64,000 nucleotides of DNA. It comes from Phycisphaerae bacterium. GTDB taxonomy: Bacteria > Planctomycetota > Phycisphaerae > UBA1845 > UTPLA1. A model generated the notes under the pieces. That model was not told the origin of the DNA. It was given only the letters and a program-made list of their open reading frames with translations, and ran no database searches. Of this stretch, positions 43,839 through 53,673 are shown in pieces (the stretch's first letter is position 1; each line of letters starts with the position of its first letter). Made by a program: the position numbers and the translations under genes. The stretch covers positions 1 through 64,000 of the forward strand of contig JAKLKO010000009.1 of assembly GCA_023150615.1 (NCBI GenBank). The letters are read 5' to 3'.

Positions 43839-44174
43839 TCAAGACTCGTTCAGGCGTCGAAGAACATTCGGGGTTCGCGAAGCGCCGGCTTCAACGAGGT
43901 CGACCGGCCGGCCGCCGAGTTCAGACAGCGCTTCCCTCAGCTCGAAGTACGTGTCGAAGCGTCGTCCGCGGGGAATCTCGCCGAATTCAACGAGAAAATC
44001 GACATCGCTCCGCGCCCGGTCGAATCCTCCGCTGGACGCCGATCCGAACACCTCCAATCGCTTCACGTGACACCGACGACACACGTCGGCGATCGCGTGA
44101 CGTTTGCTTTCGAGCAGGTCGATCCTGGCAGCAGTTCCGTGTGGTTCATCCGCCCTTCTACATCCGATATACAC
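43839..44174 (-). CDS. mntA: MNT-family minimal nucleotidyltransferase antitoxin (MntA)
   Basis: The 111-residue product carries the minimal nucleotidyltransferase motif [23 protein letters not shown], the Gly-Ser and Asp-x-Asp pattern that binds ATP and metal. It then has [20 protein letters not shown] and a VDLVE strand. MntA-type antitoxins AMPylate a Tyr of HepT. The first 17 bp overlap the end of the carboxyltransferase gene, so the N-terminal residues before the motif may not all be translated, but no better ATG is visible. A GAGG motif follows its stop, 6-10 bp before the HepT start. Confidence 0.78.
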   Translation of the reverse strand: MYIGCRRADEPHGTAARIDLLESKRHAIADVCRRCHVKRLEVFGSASSGGFDRARSDVDFLVEFGEIPRGRRFDTYFELREALSELGGRPVDLVEAGASRTPNVLRRLNES

Positions 44175-45768
44175 CGTGCTCGCGCGGCGCCGGCGGCGCG
44201 TTCAGTGACGCCGAAATCGCCAGTGCCAGCACCATCCGCGTGTCCGCCGGGTCGATCACCCCATCGTCCCACAATCGCGCCGTGCTGTAGGTCGCGCTGC
44301 CTTCCCGCTCGTACTTCTCCAGCGTCGGCCGTTTGAACTCCTCCTCCTCCGATGCCGACATCGGCGGCGCGCCCTTCGCTGCCAACTGGTCCTTCTTCAC
44401 CGTCAGCAGCACGTTCGCCGCCTGCTCGCCGCCCATCACCGAGATCCGCGCGTTCGGCCACATCCACAGGAACCGCGGACCGTACGCCCGCCCGCACATG
44501 CCGTAGTTCCCCGCACCGTACGAGCCGCCGATGATGACCGTGAACTTCGGCACGCGCGCGGTGGCCACGGCCGTGACCATCTTCGCGCCGTCCTTGGCGA
44601 TGCCCCCGGCCTCGTACTTCTTTCCGACCATGAAGCCGGTGATGTTCTGGAGAAAGACGAGCGGGATGTTGCGCTGGTCGCACACCTCGATGAAGTGCGC
44701 AGCCTTCAGCGCACTCTCGGAGAACAGTACGCCGTTGTTGCCGATGATCCCGACCGGGTACCCGTGCAGGTGCGCGAAGCCGCAGACCAGCGTCGTGCCG
44801 TAGAGCGCCTTGAATTCGTGGAATCGACTCCCGTCCACCATCCGCGCGATGATCTCCCGCACGTCGTACGGCTTGCGGATGTCCTTCTGGACGATGCCGT
44901 AGATCTCGGTCGCGTCGTAGCGCGGCTCCTCGACCGGCCGCACGTCGAGGTTCACCAACTTGCGGCGATTCAGGTGCCCCACGATGCTCCGCGCGATCAG
45001 CAGCGCATCCTCGTCGTTGGCCGCGTAATGGTCCGCCACCCCCGACGTGCGGCAGTGCACGTCGGCCCCGCCGAGCTCCTCGGCCGTGACGTCCTCGCCC
45101 GTCGCGGCCTTCACCAGCGGCGGACCGCCGAGGAAGATCGTGCCCTGCTGTCGCACGATCACCGTCTCGTCGCTCATGGCAGGGACGTACGCGCCTCCGG
45201 CCGTGCACGAGCCCATGACGACGGCGATCTGCGGGATGCCCTTGGCCGAGAGTCGCGCCTGGTTGTAGAAGATCCGCCCGAAGTGCAGCTTGTCCGGGAA
45301 GACCTCGTCTTGCATCGGCAAGAACGCCCCGCCCGAATCGACGAGGTAGATGCACGGCAGTTGGTTCTCGTCGGCGATCTCCTGCGCCCGCACGTGCTTC
45401 TTCACCGTGATCGGAAGATACGTGCCGCCCTTGACCGTCGCGTCGTTCGCGACGATCACGCATTCGCGCCCTACCACGCGGCCGATGCCGCACACGACGC
45501 CTGCGGCCGGCGCTTCGTCATCGTAGAGGCCGCTGGCGGCCAGCGGGCTGAACTCGAGGAACGGCGCGCCGGGGTCGAGCAGCCGGTCGATCCGGTCGCG
45601 CACGAAGAGCTTGCCGCGCTTCGTGTGCTTCTCGACTGCCTCGGGTCCGCCGCCCTTCTTCACGCGTTCGATCCGCGCGCGAAGTTCCGCGACCTGCGCC
45701 TGAAGGTGCGCCTGGTTCTCGCGAAACGTCGGGTCCGACGTGTTGATCTTTGAGACAATCTCGTCCAT
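44158..45768 (-). CDS. 3-methylcrotonyl-CoA carboxylase carboxyltransferase (beta) subunit
   Basis: The 536-residue protein has the normal size for the beta chain of methylcrotonyl-CoA carboxylase. The N-terminal crotonase half has [34 protein letters not shown] and [18 protein letters not shown]. The C-terminal half has [38 protein letters not shown] and [19 protein letters not shown]. The FLPMQ and EVFPD blocks are typical of MCC rather than propionyl-CoA carboxylase. I take the ATG at 45768 ([15 protein letters not shown]); the open frame continues upstream without protein-like sequence. It is the first gene of the leucine-degradation operon. Confidence 0.93.
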   Translation of the reverse strand: MDEIVSKINTSDPTFRENQAHLQAQVAELRARIERVKKGGGPEAVEKHTKRGKLFVRDRIDRLLDPGAPFLEFSPLAASGLYDDEAPAAGVVCGIGRVVGRECVIVANDATVKGGTYLPITVKKHVRAQEIADENQLPCIYLVDSGGAFLPMQDEVFPDKLHFGRIFYNQARLSAKGIPQIAVVMGSCTAGGAYVPAMSDETVIVRQQGTIFLGGPPLVKAATGEDVTAEELGGADVHCRTSGVADHYAANDEDALLIARSIVGHLNRRKLVNLDVRPVEEPRYDATEIYGIVQKDIRKPYDVREIIARMVDGSRFHEFKALYGTTLVCGFAHLHGYPVGIIGNNGVLFSESALKAAHFIEVCDQRNIPLVFLQNITGFMVGKKYEAGGIAKDGAKMVTAVATARVPKFTVIIGGSYGAGNYGMCGRAYGPRFLWMWPNARISVMGGEQAANVLLTVKKDQLAAKGAPPMSASEEEEFKRPTLEKYEREGSATYSTARLWDDGVIDPADTRMVLALAISASLNAPPAPREHGVYRM

Positions 45769-45961
45769 GACCCGCCCGGCCGATCGGCGCCGCGCGCCGC
45801 GCTCCGCTCGAACCACTCCGGGTCGGCGGCCGTCCGCCGGCGCTCGAAAGCGCAGTATACGGAGGATTGGCGCGCGTCGGTAGGGCCGCGCCGCCGCGAG
45901 TGTCGCGCCGCCTGATTGCCCGCGCCGCGACCGCGCCGTACCATTGGCCGAACGGCCGGCC

Positions 45962-46560
<599 letters not shown>

Positions 46561-46564
<4 letters not shown>

Positions 46565-47115
46565 CGGAGGATCGGGCGGAGGAGCCGTTGGCGCAGGTTG
46601 CGATATACTCGCTGCTGGCGATTGCAGTGCTGGCCGGGTTGCTGCTGGCCGTGTTGCAGTTGCCCGGGACGTGGCTGATCCTCGCGGCGGCCGTTGCGTT
46701 CGATGCGTCGTACGGCTGGCAGCGGATCGGCGTCGGGTGGCTCGTCGGACTGGCGGTCGTGGCGTCGGCGGCGGAGGTGTTCGAGTTGCTCTCGTCGGCC
46801 GCAATGGCCCGCCGTGCGGGGGCCGGCCATCGCGCATCGCTCGGCGCGGTCATCGGCGGGTTCGTCGGCATGTTCGTGTTCTCGCTGCCGCTGCCGATCG
46901 TCGGGACGATCGCGGGCGGGTTGATCGGCTGCTTCGCCGGCGCGTGTGCGGCACAGTGGACCGCACCGGGCGAGCCTGGCGACGCGGTGACGCGACTGGC
47001 GGGCGGGGCGCGGGTGGGCGTCTTCGCGGCGATCGGCCGGTTGTTCGGGTTGATCGCCAAGACGTCGGCGGCGGTCGTGATGGCCGGGACGGTGGTCGCC
47101 CTGGCGTTGTTCTGA
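46561..47115 (+). CDS. DUF456-family membrane protein
   Basis: The 184-residue protein has four to five membrane helices, with LLLAVLQLPGTWLILAAAV at the start and AVIGGFVGMFVFSLPLPIVG in the middle, then a Gly-rich turn GTIAGGLIGCFAGACAAQW. These are the conserved features of DUF456 proteins, which have no known function. It overlaps the amidotransferase gene by four bases and is likely translated with it. It precedes the PLD-like gene by 32 bp. Confidence 0.82.
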
Positions 47116-47147
47116 TCGGGGGTCCGTTCTTTTTGAAAGGGCCGGGC

Positions 47148-47717
47148 ATGTTCGGGCATACGAGTCGGGTGCCTGCCGCGGGGCGCGGCCGATGGGTCGC
47201 GGTGGGGACGGCGGCGGCGATGGTGGCAGTGCTGGCCGCAGCGTCGGCAGCGCGCGAGCGGGGATCGGCGAAGCCGTCGATCGAGGTGTTGTTCTCGCCG
47301 GACGGCGGCTGCGCCGAGCGGATCTGTGACGAGATCAAGCGGGCGCGAAAGCACGTTCGCGTGCAGATGCACGTCTTCACGTCGCGGACGATCACGTCGG
47401 CGCTGACCGCGGCGCGGAAGCGCGGCGTGAAGGTCGAAGTGATCCTCGACGGTTCGCAGGAGAAGCAGCGGTACGCGCAGGGCGGCGCGCTGAAGCGCGG
47501 CGGCGTGACGCTGCGCTACGACCGCGAGCACGAGGTGGCGAACAACAAGGTCCTGCTCATCGACGACACGACGATCATCACCGGGTCGTACAATTTCTCG
47601 CGGGCGGCGGAGGAGAAGAACGCCGAGAACGTTCTGATCCTGCGGCACCATCCGGAGCTGATGCAGAAGTACTTCGACAACTTCGCGAAGCACTTCGAGC
47701 ACAGCTCGGGCGCGTGA
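47148..47717 (+). CDS. Secreted PLD-superfamily protein with altered HKD motif
   Basis: The 189-residue product has an N-terminal signal or anchor (about residues 14-35) and a single phospholipase-D/Nuc-type domain. Recognisable blocks are the opening IEVLFSPDGGCAERI, VRVQMHVFTSRTI, GVKVEVILDGSQ, and the final TIITGSYNFSRAAEEKNAEN. The active-site motif HxK(x)4D reads N132-N-K134-V-L-L-I-D139: the Lys and Asp are kept but the catalytic His is Asn. The GSYN/NAEN end is intact. The protein could be inactive, a binding protein, or use another residue. The nearest relatives are Nuc-type endonucleases and single-domain PLDs, which act as dimers. Confidence 0.85.
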   Translation: MFGHTSRVPAAGRGRWVAVGTAAAMVAVLAAASAARERGSAKPSIEVLFSPDGGCAERICDEIKRARKHVRVQMHVFTSRTITSALTAARKRGVKVEVILDGSQEKQRYAQGGALKRGGVTLRYDREHEVANNKVLLIDDTTIITGSYNFSRAAEEKNAENVLILRHHPELMQKYFDNFAKHFEHSSGA

Positions 47718-47762
47718 CCGTCCGCCCTGCCGGCGCGATCGGCCCGTGGGTCGGCGAGTGGC

Positions 47763-48224
47763 CTACTGCGCCGGCACGGTCCGGCCGAGCCGGCCCGCGA
47801 GCTCCGAGTAGACGTCGCGCTCCAGCGTCGTGTCGAAGCCGGTGACCCATCCGAAGGGTTCGTCTTCGAGCCACTGGGCCTCGGTCTTGACCTCGACCTT
47901 CGTGGGCTGGCTGACATCCGGGAACTTGATCGTGACGCGTCCGCGGTAGCGCCGATACTCTCCGCCGCCGATCCCGTATCGCCACGCGGTCCGCAGATAG
48001 CCGCTCGCACGGTCGGACATCTCGATGTCCCAGTGTTTGGCGATCGTGTCGAAGCTGGTCATCCACGCCTGGTCGTAGCTCTTGCGGAGATCCTCGCGCA
48101 GCTCGATCTCCTTCCAGCCCGGCGGATTCCGCAGGAAGCTCTTTGGCGCGCCGCAGCCGCCGATCGGGACGGAGAGACCGGCGAGCGCCAGGGCGATCCA
48201 CTTCGAACGCGTTGCGTGCATCAT
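47763..48224 (-). CDS. Lipoprotein of unknown function, 153 aa
   Basis: The product starts at the ATG at 48224, ten bases after AGGAGG, with a second ATG right behind. The lipoprotein signal has IALALAGLSVPIGGC, with the Cys as likely lipid site. The mature part is about 127 residues, with LREDLRKSYDQAWMTSFDTI and YRGRVTIKFPDV, and predicted mixed alpha/beta. I do not recognise a domain. The long frame that continues upstream to 48584 has no protein-like content. Confidence 0.75.
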   Translation of the reverse strand: MMHATRSKWIALALAGLSVPIGGCGAPKSFLRNPPGWKEIELREDLRKSYDQAWMTSFDTIAKHWDIEMSDRASGYLRTAWRYGIGGGEYRRYRGRVTIKFPDVSQPTKVEVKTEAQWLEDEPFGWVTGFDTTLERDVYSELAGRLGRTVPAQ

Positions 48225-48636
48225 GTGCGACAACCTCCTTCCGATTCGGACGTGTGGACCCGCGATTCGATCGGGATTGTGTCCCAAATCTCTCCCGTGT
48301 CCATGGCCGCCGCGACGGACGATGCGACGTGTGGTTCGCGGAACCCGGGCTGCGTTTCCGGATGGTACGGGGGTTTCGGCGAGGGTGAGATTCTCGCCAC
48401 GTGAAATTCTCCGGAATTCGGCGAAATCTCGCGGCGCGTCGGGCGTGAGACGCACGGCTCGATCCGGTCGCGGGTCGGGAGGCGAGTTTTCCGAGGAGCG
48501 TGAAGCGGGGTTGAGTTTGTCGCTCATGGCGCGGATTGAAAATAACAAAAAAGCTGAACAACCTGAAAAAAGCTGAGATTCCATTCTGCGATCTCGCTCT
48601 CGTGGCGCGGCGTCTCCGGGTCCGCGCGGCGTGCGG

Positions 48637-48659
48637 GGACAAAAGCGTGAGCTTTGTCC
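48637..48659. repeat. GGACAAA...TTTGTCC hairpin repeat, copy 1
   Basis: GGACAAA and TTTGTCC arms with a 9-base centre, followed by TACC. The same arms and trailing TACC recur at 48817-48837. The stem extends inward with one bulged A. Confidence 0.6.
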
Positions 48660-48727
48660 TACCGAGGCGTCGGCGCGCGGAGGCGCTATTTCCGAGGCGC
48701 GTGGCCCGCTCGACCGCTCGCGTCTGG

Positions 48728-48747
48728 ATGCCTGCTTCCGCAGGCAT
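48728..48747. repeat. REP-like hairpin (ATGCCTGC / GCAGGCAT)
   Basis: An 8-bp perfect stem with loop TTCC. The surrounding CTGGATGCCTGCTTCCGC sequence matches a common dispersed repeat that is often mistranslated as MPAEAGIQ. Confidence 0.65.
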
Positions 48748-48816
48748 GACGGAGTGGCGGGTGCGCCTCGACCGACGGCAGTCCCGATCAGCGTTCCGGT
48801 CGGAGATGGTCAGCGC

Positions 48817-48837
48817 GGACAAAGTGGATCTTTGTCC
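48817..48837. repeat. GGACAAA...TTTGTCC hairpin repeat, copy 2
   Basis: Same 7-bp arms as the copy at 48637, with a different 7-base centre and the same TACC after it. The arms are kept while the loop differs, as expected of a structured mobile repeat. Confidence 0.6.
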
Positions 48838-48887
48838 TACCAAAATGCGGAGGATCGGGGCATTGCGGCTGCGGTGCGCGGCGGAGC

Positions 48888-50021
48888 TTATCCGCTCAGC
48901 GCCTTCATGAATGCCGTCGGGCCGGCGCCGGTTTCGACCTTGTAGCCCTGAGCGCGGAGCGTCATCTCCATGGCCGCGATGGCGCCCAGCGTGTCGATCT
49001 CGTCCACATAGCCCATGTGGCTGATGCGGACCATCTTGCCCTTGAGTTGGCCCTGCCCATCGGCAAGCTGCACGCCGAACTTGCCCTTCATTTCCTTGCG
49101 CCATTTGTCGTTGTCGATGCCGGCGGGCGTGTTGATGCCGGTGACGCTGTCGGACGGATGCTTTGCGAAGATGGTCAGGCCCATGGCCTGCGCCGCCGAG
49201 CGCGTGGCCTTGGCGAGCCGCGCGGTGCGGGCCCAGATGTTTTCGAGGCCTTCCTTGCGGATGAGGCTGAGCGAGAGCCGCAGGGCGCGGACGAGGGTGT
49301 TGGCGGGCGTCCAGGGCGCATCCCAGTCGGCGAGGCTTTTGCGGAACGCCTTGAGGTTGTTGTAGAAGATCGGAGCTTCGAACGAATCGATGACCTTCCA
49401 GGCGCGGTCATTGACGGCGACGAAGCCGAGTCCGGGTGGGAGCATCAGGGCCTTCTGCGACCCGGTGATGGCGATGTCGATGCCCCACTCATCCATCTTG
49501 AACGGCAGGCAGCCGACGCTGGTGATGCAGTCGGTCATGAGCAGGCAGTCGCGCTCGCGCGTGAGCCGTGCGATCGCGGCGACGTCGGTCAGCGCGCAGG
49601 TCGACGTTTCGGAATGCACGGTGATGACCGCGCCGATCTTCGGGTCCTTCTTGAGGAACTCCTCGACGCGGTTGGGGTCGGCAGCGCTGCCGTATTCGAA
49701 CTCGTACTCGACGTGATCGATGCGATAGCGCTTGCAGACGTCCCGCCATCGCTCGCCGAACTTGCCGCCGTGGCAGACGAGGGCCTTGCGCCCGGGCGGG
49801 ACGATGCTGACGATCGCGCCCTCGGCCGCGGCCGTGCCGCTGCCGGTCAGCGTCAGGCAGGTGCCCTTGGACTGGAAGAGGTATTGCAGGTCCTCGGTGG
49901 CGGCCTTGAGCCAGTCGCGGTAGAGCTGCGTTCGGTGATGTTCGATGGGCCGCGCCATTTCGAGGAGGACGTCCTCGGGGACCATCGTGGGGCCGGGTGT
50001 GAAGAGTCGTAGTTTCGGCAT
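48888..50021 (-). CDS. PLP-dependent aminotransferase class V (alanine/serine-glyoxylate type)
   Basis: The 377-residue cytosolic enzyme has the features of the small-subunit hydrogenase/serine-glyoxylate aminotransferase family: LFTPGPTMVPEDVLLEMARP at the start, LTLTGSGTAAAEGAI, VHSETSTC, a DCITSVGCLPFKMDEWGID block with the PLP-ring Asp, and TGSQKALMLPPGLGF with the PLP lysine. It ends with RISHMGYVDEIDTLGA. The substrate could be alanine or serine with glyoxylate or phosphonopyruvate-type acceptors; the sequence does not decide. It is single in its transcript. Confidence 0.9.
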   Translation of the reverse strand: MPKLRLFTPGPTMVPEDVLLEMARPIEHHRTQLYRDWLKAATEDLQYLFQSKGTCLTLTGSGTAAAEGAIVSIVPPGRKALVCHGGKFGERWRDVCKRYRIDHVEYEFEYGSAADPNRVEEFLKKDPKIGAVITVHSETSTCALTDVAAIARLTRERDCLLMTDCITSVGCLPFKMDEWGIDIAITGSQKALMLPPGLGFVAVNDRAWKVIDSFEAPIFYNNLKAFRKSLADWDAPWTPANTLVRALRLSLSLIRKEGLENIWARTARLAKATRSAAQAMGLTIFAKHPSDSVTGINTPAGIDNDKWRKEMKGKFGVQLADGQGQLKGKMVRISHMGYVDEIDTLGAIAAMEMTLRAQGYKVETGAGPTAFMKALSG

Positions 50022-50118
50022 GGGGATCGTCTCCGCTGAATCGAGTCGCGCGCGGGCGGATTCGCTGCACGCGGAACACGGGGCAAAGTCGCTTCAGTAT
50101 AGGTGCCGAGGCGCATTG

Positions 50119-51717
50119 TCACAAGGAACGCGCGGGCGATGGTTGCGGCGGGGGCGCGAGGCGATGCAGGCGGATCCGGCGCCCCCCGCGCGCATCGATC
50201 GAGTAGTCGGGCGGCCGACCGTTGAGCCGCTCGCGTACGCGTTCGAGGAATCGTCTCTCGTCGGGCGTCGGCGGTTGCGAGGGTTCGGTCGGCGCATCGA
50301 AGTCGGCGAACCACGTGGGGCGGCGCGCGTCGAACTCGGCGATGGCGCGGTCGGCGGGAAGACCTTCGGGCCAGTAGCGCGCGCGATCGGCATAGAAGAC
50401 GAGCGGCGAGAGCTGCGGACGGGTGAGAACGACATCGGCGGGATCGCTGTGCGCTCGGAGCCAGAGGCCGGCGTCGTAGAGGTGGAGCTTGCCGCGGTTG
50501 GGTGCGTATCGCAGTGGCGCGAGCAATGGAATGATGCAGATAAGCGCGGCGACGACGACGGGGGCGCGCGTGCGGGATCGGGCGCGGAGCACGGCCGCGA
50601 GTTGTTTGAATGCCGCCGCGGACCAGGGAAGGCACAGCGCCGCGGGGACGATCATGTAGCGGATGCTGATGACGCCGAAGCTGCGTCCGCGCAGGAGGAC
50701 GGCGGCGACGTGCAGGGCGGCGAGCACGGCGACGAGCCGGAGCGCGGAGCGCTCGGCCCGCGGTACGCGGTGCCACAAGACGCCCATGAACGCGAGGGTC
50801 GAGAAGACGTAGCGGCCGGAGCGCGCCCAGCCTTCGGCGGCCGAGAGCGGAGCGGACCAGAGGGTCACCGCGCCGGCGAGTCGGGGCGTCGCGGTGCTTC
50901 GGATGTCGTGCGGGACCCTTATCGCTGCGTTCTCGTCCTGCGGACCTTGGAGCAGCTCGTGCAGGCCTTTCTTGTGCAGCAGTGAGCCCGTCGCGGCGAC
51001 GTACGGCGCGACCGCGAGGGAGAATGTGAGCGCAACGGCGGCCATGCCGGCGATGCGACGGCGCACGGGCTGCGCGGCCGTTGCGAACCACCACGCGGCA
51101 GCGATGCCGATCGGCAGGGCGAGCGCTTCCTGTCGAACGAGATACGCCGCGCCGGCGATGAGGCCGGCGGCCGCGATGGGCCGGAAACGTCCGGTTCGCA
51201 TGGCGCGGATCGCCAGCAGCATGGCGAGCAGGTAGAGCGCGAGATGCGGCATGTCGGTAAGCACGTCGGCGGAGCATTCGATGGCGTGGGGCCAGAGCGC
51301 GGCGAACGCCGCGGCGATCAGCGCGCACGATCGGTCGAAGAGTGCGGCGGCGAGCGCGAAAACGAGCGGTACGACAGCAACGCCGGCGGCGATCGCCAGG
51401 AGCTGGCCGCAGCGCTGCCACGCGAGCACGGGATCGGCCGCGACGAATGTCCCGATGATGCGGTGCGTTCCGAGCAGCGCAAGCGAGTATCCGGGCTGCG
51501 AGCGGTGTGCGCGGAGGTAGAAGATCGGATCGTCGGCAAGCTGTTTCGCGAACTCGACGTAGTGCACGCCGTCGCGGCTGACGCACTCGAGCCGCGCGGC
51601 CTGCGTGATGCGCAGCACCGCGGCCAGCAGGCTGAGCGCGATCAGCGCCGCGCGGACGCTGCCGACGGAGTCGGCGTGCAGGTCAGGCAACGGCGGCGTG
51701 CCGGTTCTGGCGGACAT
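50119..51717 (-). CDS. GT-C-like membrane glycosyltransferase family protein (family 39 type)
   Basis: The product, about 533 residues, has some 10 membrane helices. The first outer loop carries SRDGVHYVEFAKQL with an acidic residue like that of ArnT-type transferases, followed by SQPGYSLALLGTHRIIG and SADVLTDMPHLALYLL, which fit the second acidic loop. A GTG at 51753 gives 12 extra residues; I use the ATG at 51717, though neither has a good ribosome-binding site. It starts about 12-50 bp after the endonuclease V gene on the same strand. It probably moves a sugar from a lipid carrier to an unknown acceptor. Confidence 0.72.
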   Translation of the reverse strand: MSARTGTPPLPDLHADSVGSVRAALIALSLLAAVLRITQAARLECVSRDGVHYVEFAKQLADDPIFYLRAHRSQPGYSLALLGTHRIIGTFVAADPVLAWQRCGQLLAIAAGVAVVPLVFALAAALFDRSCALIAAAFAALWPHAIECSADVLTDMPHLALYLLAMLLAIRAMRTGRFRPIAAAGLIAGAAYLVRQEALALPIGIAAAWWFATAAQPVRRRIAGMAAVALTFSLAVAPYVAATGSLLHKKGLHELLQGPQDENAAIRVPHDIRSTATPRLAGAVTLWSAPLSAAEGWARSGRYVFSTLAFMGVLWHRVPRAERSALRLVAVLAALHVAAVLLRGRSFGVISIRYMIVPAALCLPWSAAAFKQLAAVLRARSRTRAPVVVAALICIIPLLAPLRYAPNRGKLHLYDAGLWLRAHSDPADVVLTRPQLSPLVFYADRARYWPEGLPADRAIAEFDARRPTWFADFDAPTEPSQPPTPDERRFLERVRERLNGRPPDYSIDARGGRRIRLHRLAPPPQPSPARSL

Positions 51718-51765
51718 GGCGGCATTATGCGAGTGCGATTCGCGGTCGGCCACGCGCCCGCGCGA

Positions 51766-52470
51766 TCAATCGGCGGGGTCGGCAGCGCGGCCCCAGCGCT
51801 TCCGCGCGGCCTGCGTGACTTGGTGATGCGCGAGCCGCGTCGGTTCGGGCACGCGGAAGTTCGTACAGCAGGCGAGTGCGATGCGGACCGCACCGTGGAG
51901 GTCGATGCGATGGCCGACGCTGACGTAGATCGGCGCGGTATCCGGTTGCGTGCGGACGGCGCGGCCGATCGTCTCGCCGCGGTCGAGGAGCGGCTTGCTC
52001 GCACCGGCCGTGTTGGCAGGCGTGTCGTGCGCGCCGCAGAGGCGCGACTTGCCGCAACCGATCGTGACGCGGTCGAGCAGGACGCCGACGTGGCACGCGA
52101 GCCCGAAGCGCCGCGGGTGGGCGAGGCCCTGGCCGTCGAGCATGAAGGCGTCGGGTTCGCAGCGGAGCTTTCGCGCGGCGGCGAGCATCGCGGGCGCCTC
52201 GCGAAACGAGAGCAGGCCGGGGATGTAGGGCATGCGGACGGGTCGCTCGGCGAGAACGGCTTCGACGATTCTGCGCTCGCGCGCGTCCCAGACGACCCAC
52301 GCGGCGAGGAGGCGGTCGCCGTTGGGAGAAAAGGAGATGTCGCCGCCGGCGACGAGTCGTGGCGGGCGTACGAGCGGCGTCTGGATGACGCGTGTTGCGA
52401 GTCGTTGCTGCAGTCGCATGGCCGCGGCGGGCGGGAGACTCCAGCGATGAGGGACGCGCGGGAATTTCAC
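51766..52470 (-). CDS. nfi: Endonuclease V (deoxyinosine-specific)
   Basis: The enzyme cuts DNA next to deoxyinosine in repair of deaminated adenine. The 234-residue protein starts at a GTG four bases after the stop of the DUF2225 gene. Diagnostic blocks are VAGGDISFSP with the metal-binding Asp, MPYIPGLLSFREAPAML with the Tyr wedge and Glu, LDGQGLAHPRRFGLACH with the catalytic Asp, and TIGCGKSRLCG. The length is typical. It sits between two unrelated genes in a probable transcript. Confidence 0.95.
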   Translation of the reverse strand: MKFPRVPHRWSLPPAAAMRLQQRLATRVIQTPLVRPPRLVAGGDISFSPNGDRLLAAWVVWDARERRIVEAVLAERPVRMPYIPGLLSFREAPAMLAAARKLRCEPDAFMLDGQGLAHPRRFGLACHVGVLLDRVTIGCGKSRLCGAHDTPANTAGASKPLLDRGETIGRAVRTQPDTAPIYVSVGHRIDLHGAVRIALACCTNFRVPEPTRLAHHQVTQAARKRWGRAADPAD

Positions 52471-52474
52471 GGCG

Positions 52475-53524
52475 TCATCGCGTCGCAGGCGGAAGCCAGT
52501 CGACCGGCGCGGCGGCGGCGCGCTGCTGCTCGGCCCAGCGTCGAAGCTCGTTGTCGAGCGAGGCGTCGGCGAGCGCGGCGTCGAACCAGCCGCGTGCGGC
52601 GTCGTCGTCGCCGAGGCGGCGGCAGAGTTCGCCGAGGAGATAGCGGGCCGGGCCGCGGTTGTCGGGCTTGATCTCGTCCCGCTTCAGGGCGAGTTCGAAC
52701 GAGTCTCGAGCCAGAGCGAGCAGGCGCCGTTCTTCGCGGATCGAATCGAGCATGCGCTGGGCGGCGCGCTGCAGTTTCGGCTCCAGCCCCCCCTGATCGA
52801 GCAGTCCGCGGAGCAGCGGTTCGGCCTGTCGGTTCTCGCCGTGGCGGCGGAGGATCATGGCCATCGTCAGACGCAGGCAGGGTTTCTGCTGCGGCGGACC
52901 GCGGCCCTCGAGCAGGTCGGCGAGCAGCAGGGTGACTGCCTGAAGTTCGCGATCGGCCTGGTTCCCACGCTTGTTTTGGGGGAGGCGGGGCTGGATCTCG
53001 CGCATGGCCTCCATGAGGTCGAGGCTCGGGGGCAGGTAGGAGCCGTCATCGCGGACGACCCAGGCCCAGCGGAGATAAAGCCAGGCCATGGCCTGGGGCG
53101 GGGCGTTTCGCCAGCGGTAAACGCGCTCGGCGAGCGCGTAGCGCGTTGTGGCAGGGATGTCGCGCTGGTCCATATCGGGCTTGATCGGGCTGGGTGGTTT
53201 CAGGCGCGGTCGGCGCAAGATCTTCTCTTTCAGCGCGGGCGTGACGCGGTCCGGATCTTGGAAGTCGTCGACATAGCCGCTGTAGTAGCAGCGCGTGCAG
53301 GTGGCGATCAGGTAGTGCACGGGCTGTGCGCCGACGGCGCGGGCGAAGAGGTCTCGAGAGATGCCGCCGCCGTTGTCGGTGCTGTGGATGACGACGGCCT
53401 CGAAGGCGTGATCGCAGACCGGGCAGACGACTGCCGTTCGTGCGAGCGTGGTCGCGCTCGCGGGCGCGGTGACGGCGAGGGCCAGGCCCGCGGCGGCAGC
53501 GAGCATCGTGAGTCGACGAGGCAC
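52475..53524 (-). CDS. Secreted DUF2225-like protein with zinc ribbon and TPR-like tail
   Basis: The 349-residue product starts at a GTG, with a signal peptide ending ASA-T (a second start, ATG, lies six codons in). Residues about 34-90 contain CPVCDHAFEAVVI and IATCTRCYYSGYVDDFQD, two CxxC pairs that probably bind zinc, as in DUF2225. The rest (about 90-340) is helical with TPR-like repeats such as EPLLRGLLDQGGLEPKLQRA and ARDSFELALKRDEI. DUF2225 proteins have no known role. Export of a zinc ribbon plus helical repeats is the visible point. Confidence 0.72.
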   Translation of the reverse strand: MPRRLTMLAAAAGLALAVTAPASATTLARTAVVCPVCDHAFEAVVIHSTDNGGGISRDLFARAVGAQPVHYLIATCTRCYYSGYVDDFQDPDRVTPALKEKILRRPRLKPPSPIKPDMDQRDIPATTRYALAERVYRWRNAPPQAMAWLYLRWAWVVRDDGSYLPPSLDLMEAMREIQPRLPQNKRGNQADRELQAVTLLLADLLEGRGPPQQKPCLRLTMAMILRRHGENRQAEPLLRGLLDQGGLEPKLQRAAQRMLDSIREERRLLALARDSFELALKRDEIKPDNRGPARYLLGELCRRLGDDDAARGWFDAALADASLDNELRRWAEQQRAAAAPVDWLPPATR

Positions 53525-53673
53525 GGCGGCATGTTAACTCGGGCGACCGCGGTCGACCAAGCGGCCGATCGGCGATTGCCGCAGGTGCGTGATGCGAATA
53601 CGATTCGGCGGGATCGGTAATCCATCGGCGGCGTTCGTAGCGGACGCCGCGCCAGCCCGCGAAGGATCGGTCC

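Larger units (their letters stand above)
48225..48887. other. 663-bp gap without a supported gene; three hairpin repeats
   Basis: No frame here looks like protein. The right half holds three short hairpin sequences described separately (48637-48659, 48728-48747, 48817-48837). The left half contains the promoter region of the lipoprotein and a lower-GC patch near 48530-48580. Confidence 0.6.

Noticed and set aside
47729..47775. GCCGGCGC / GCGCCGGC inverted repeat between convergent genes
   Set aside because: Arms are 8 bp with a 31-base loop and overlap a coding end; in GC-rich DNA this is expected by chance.
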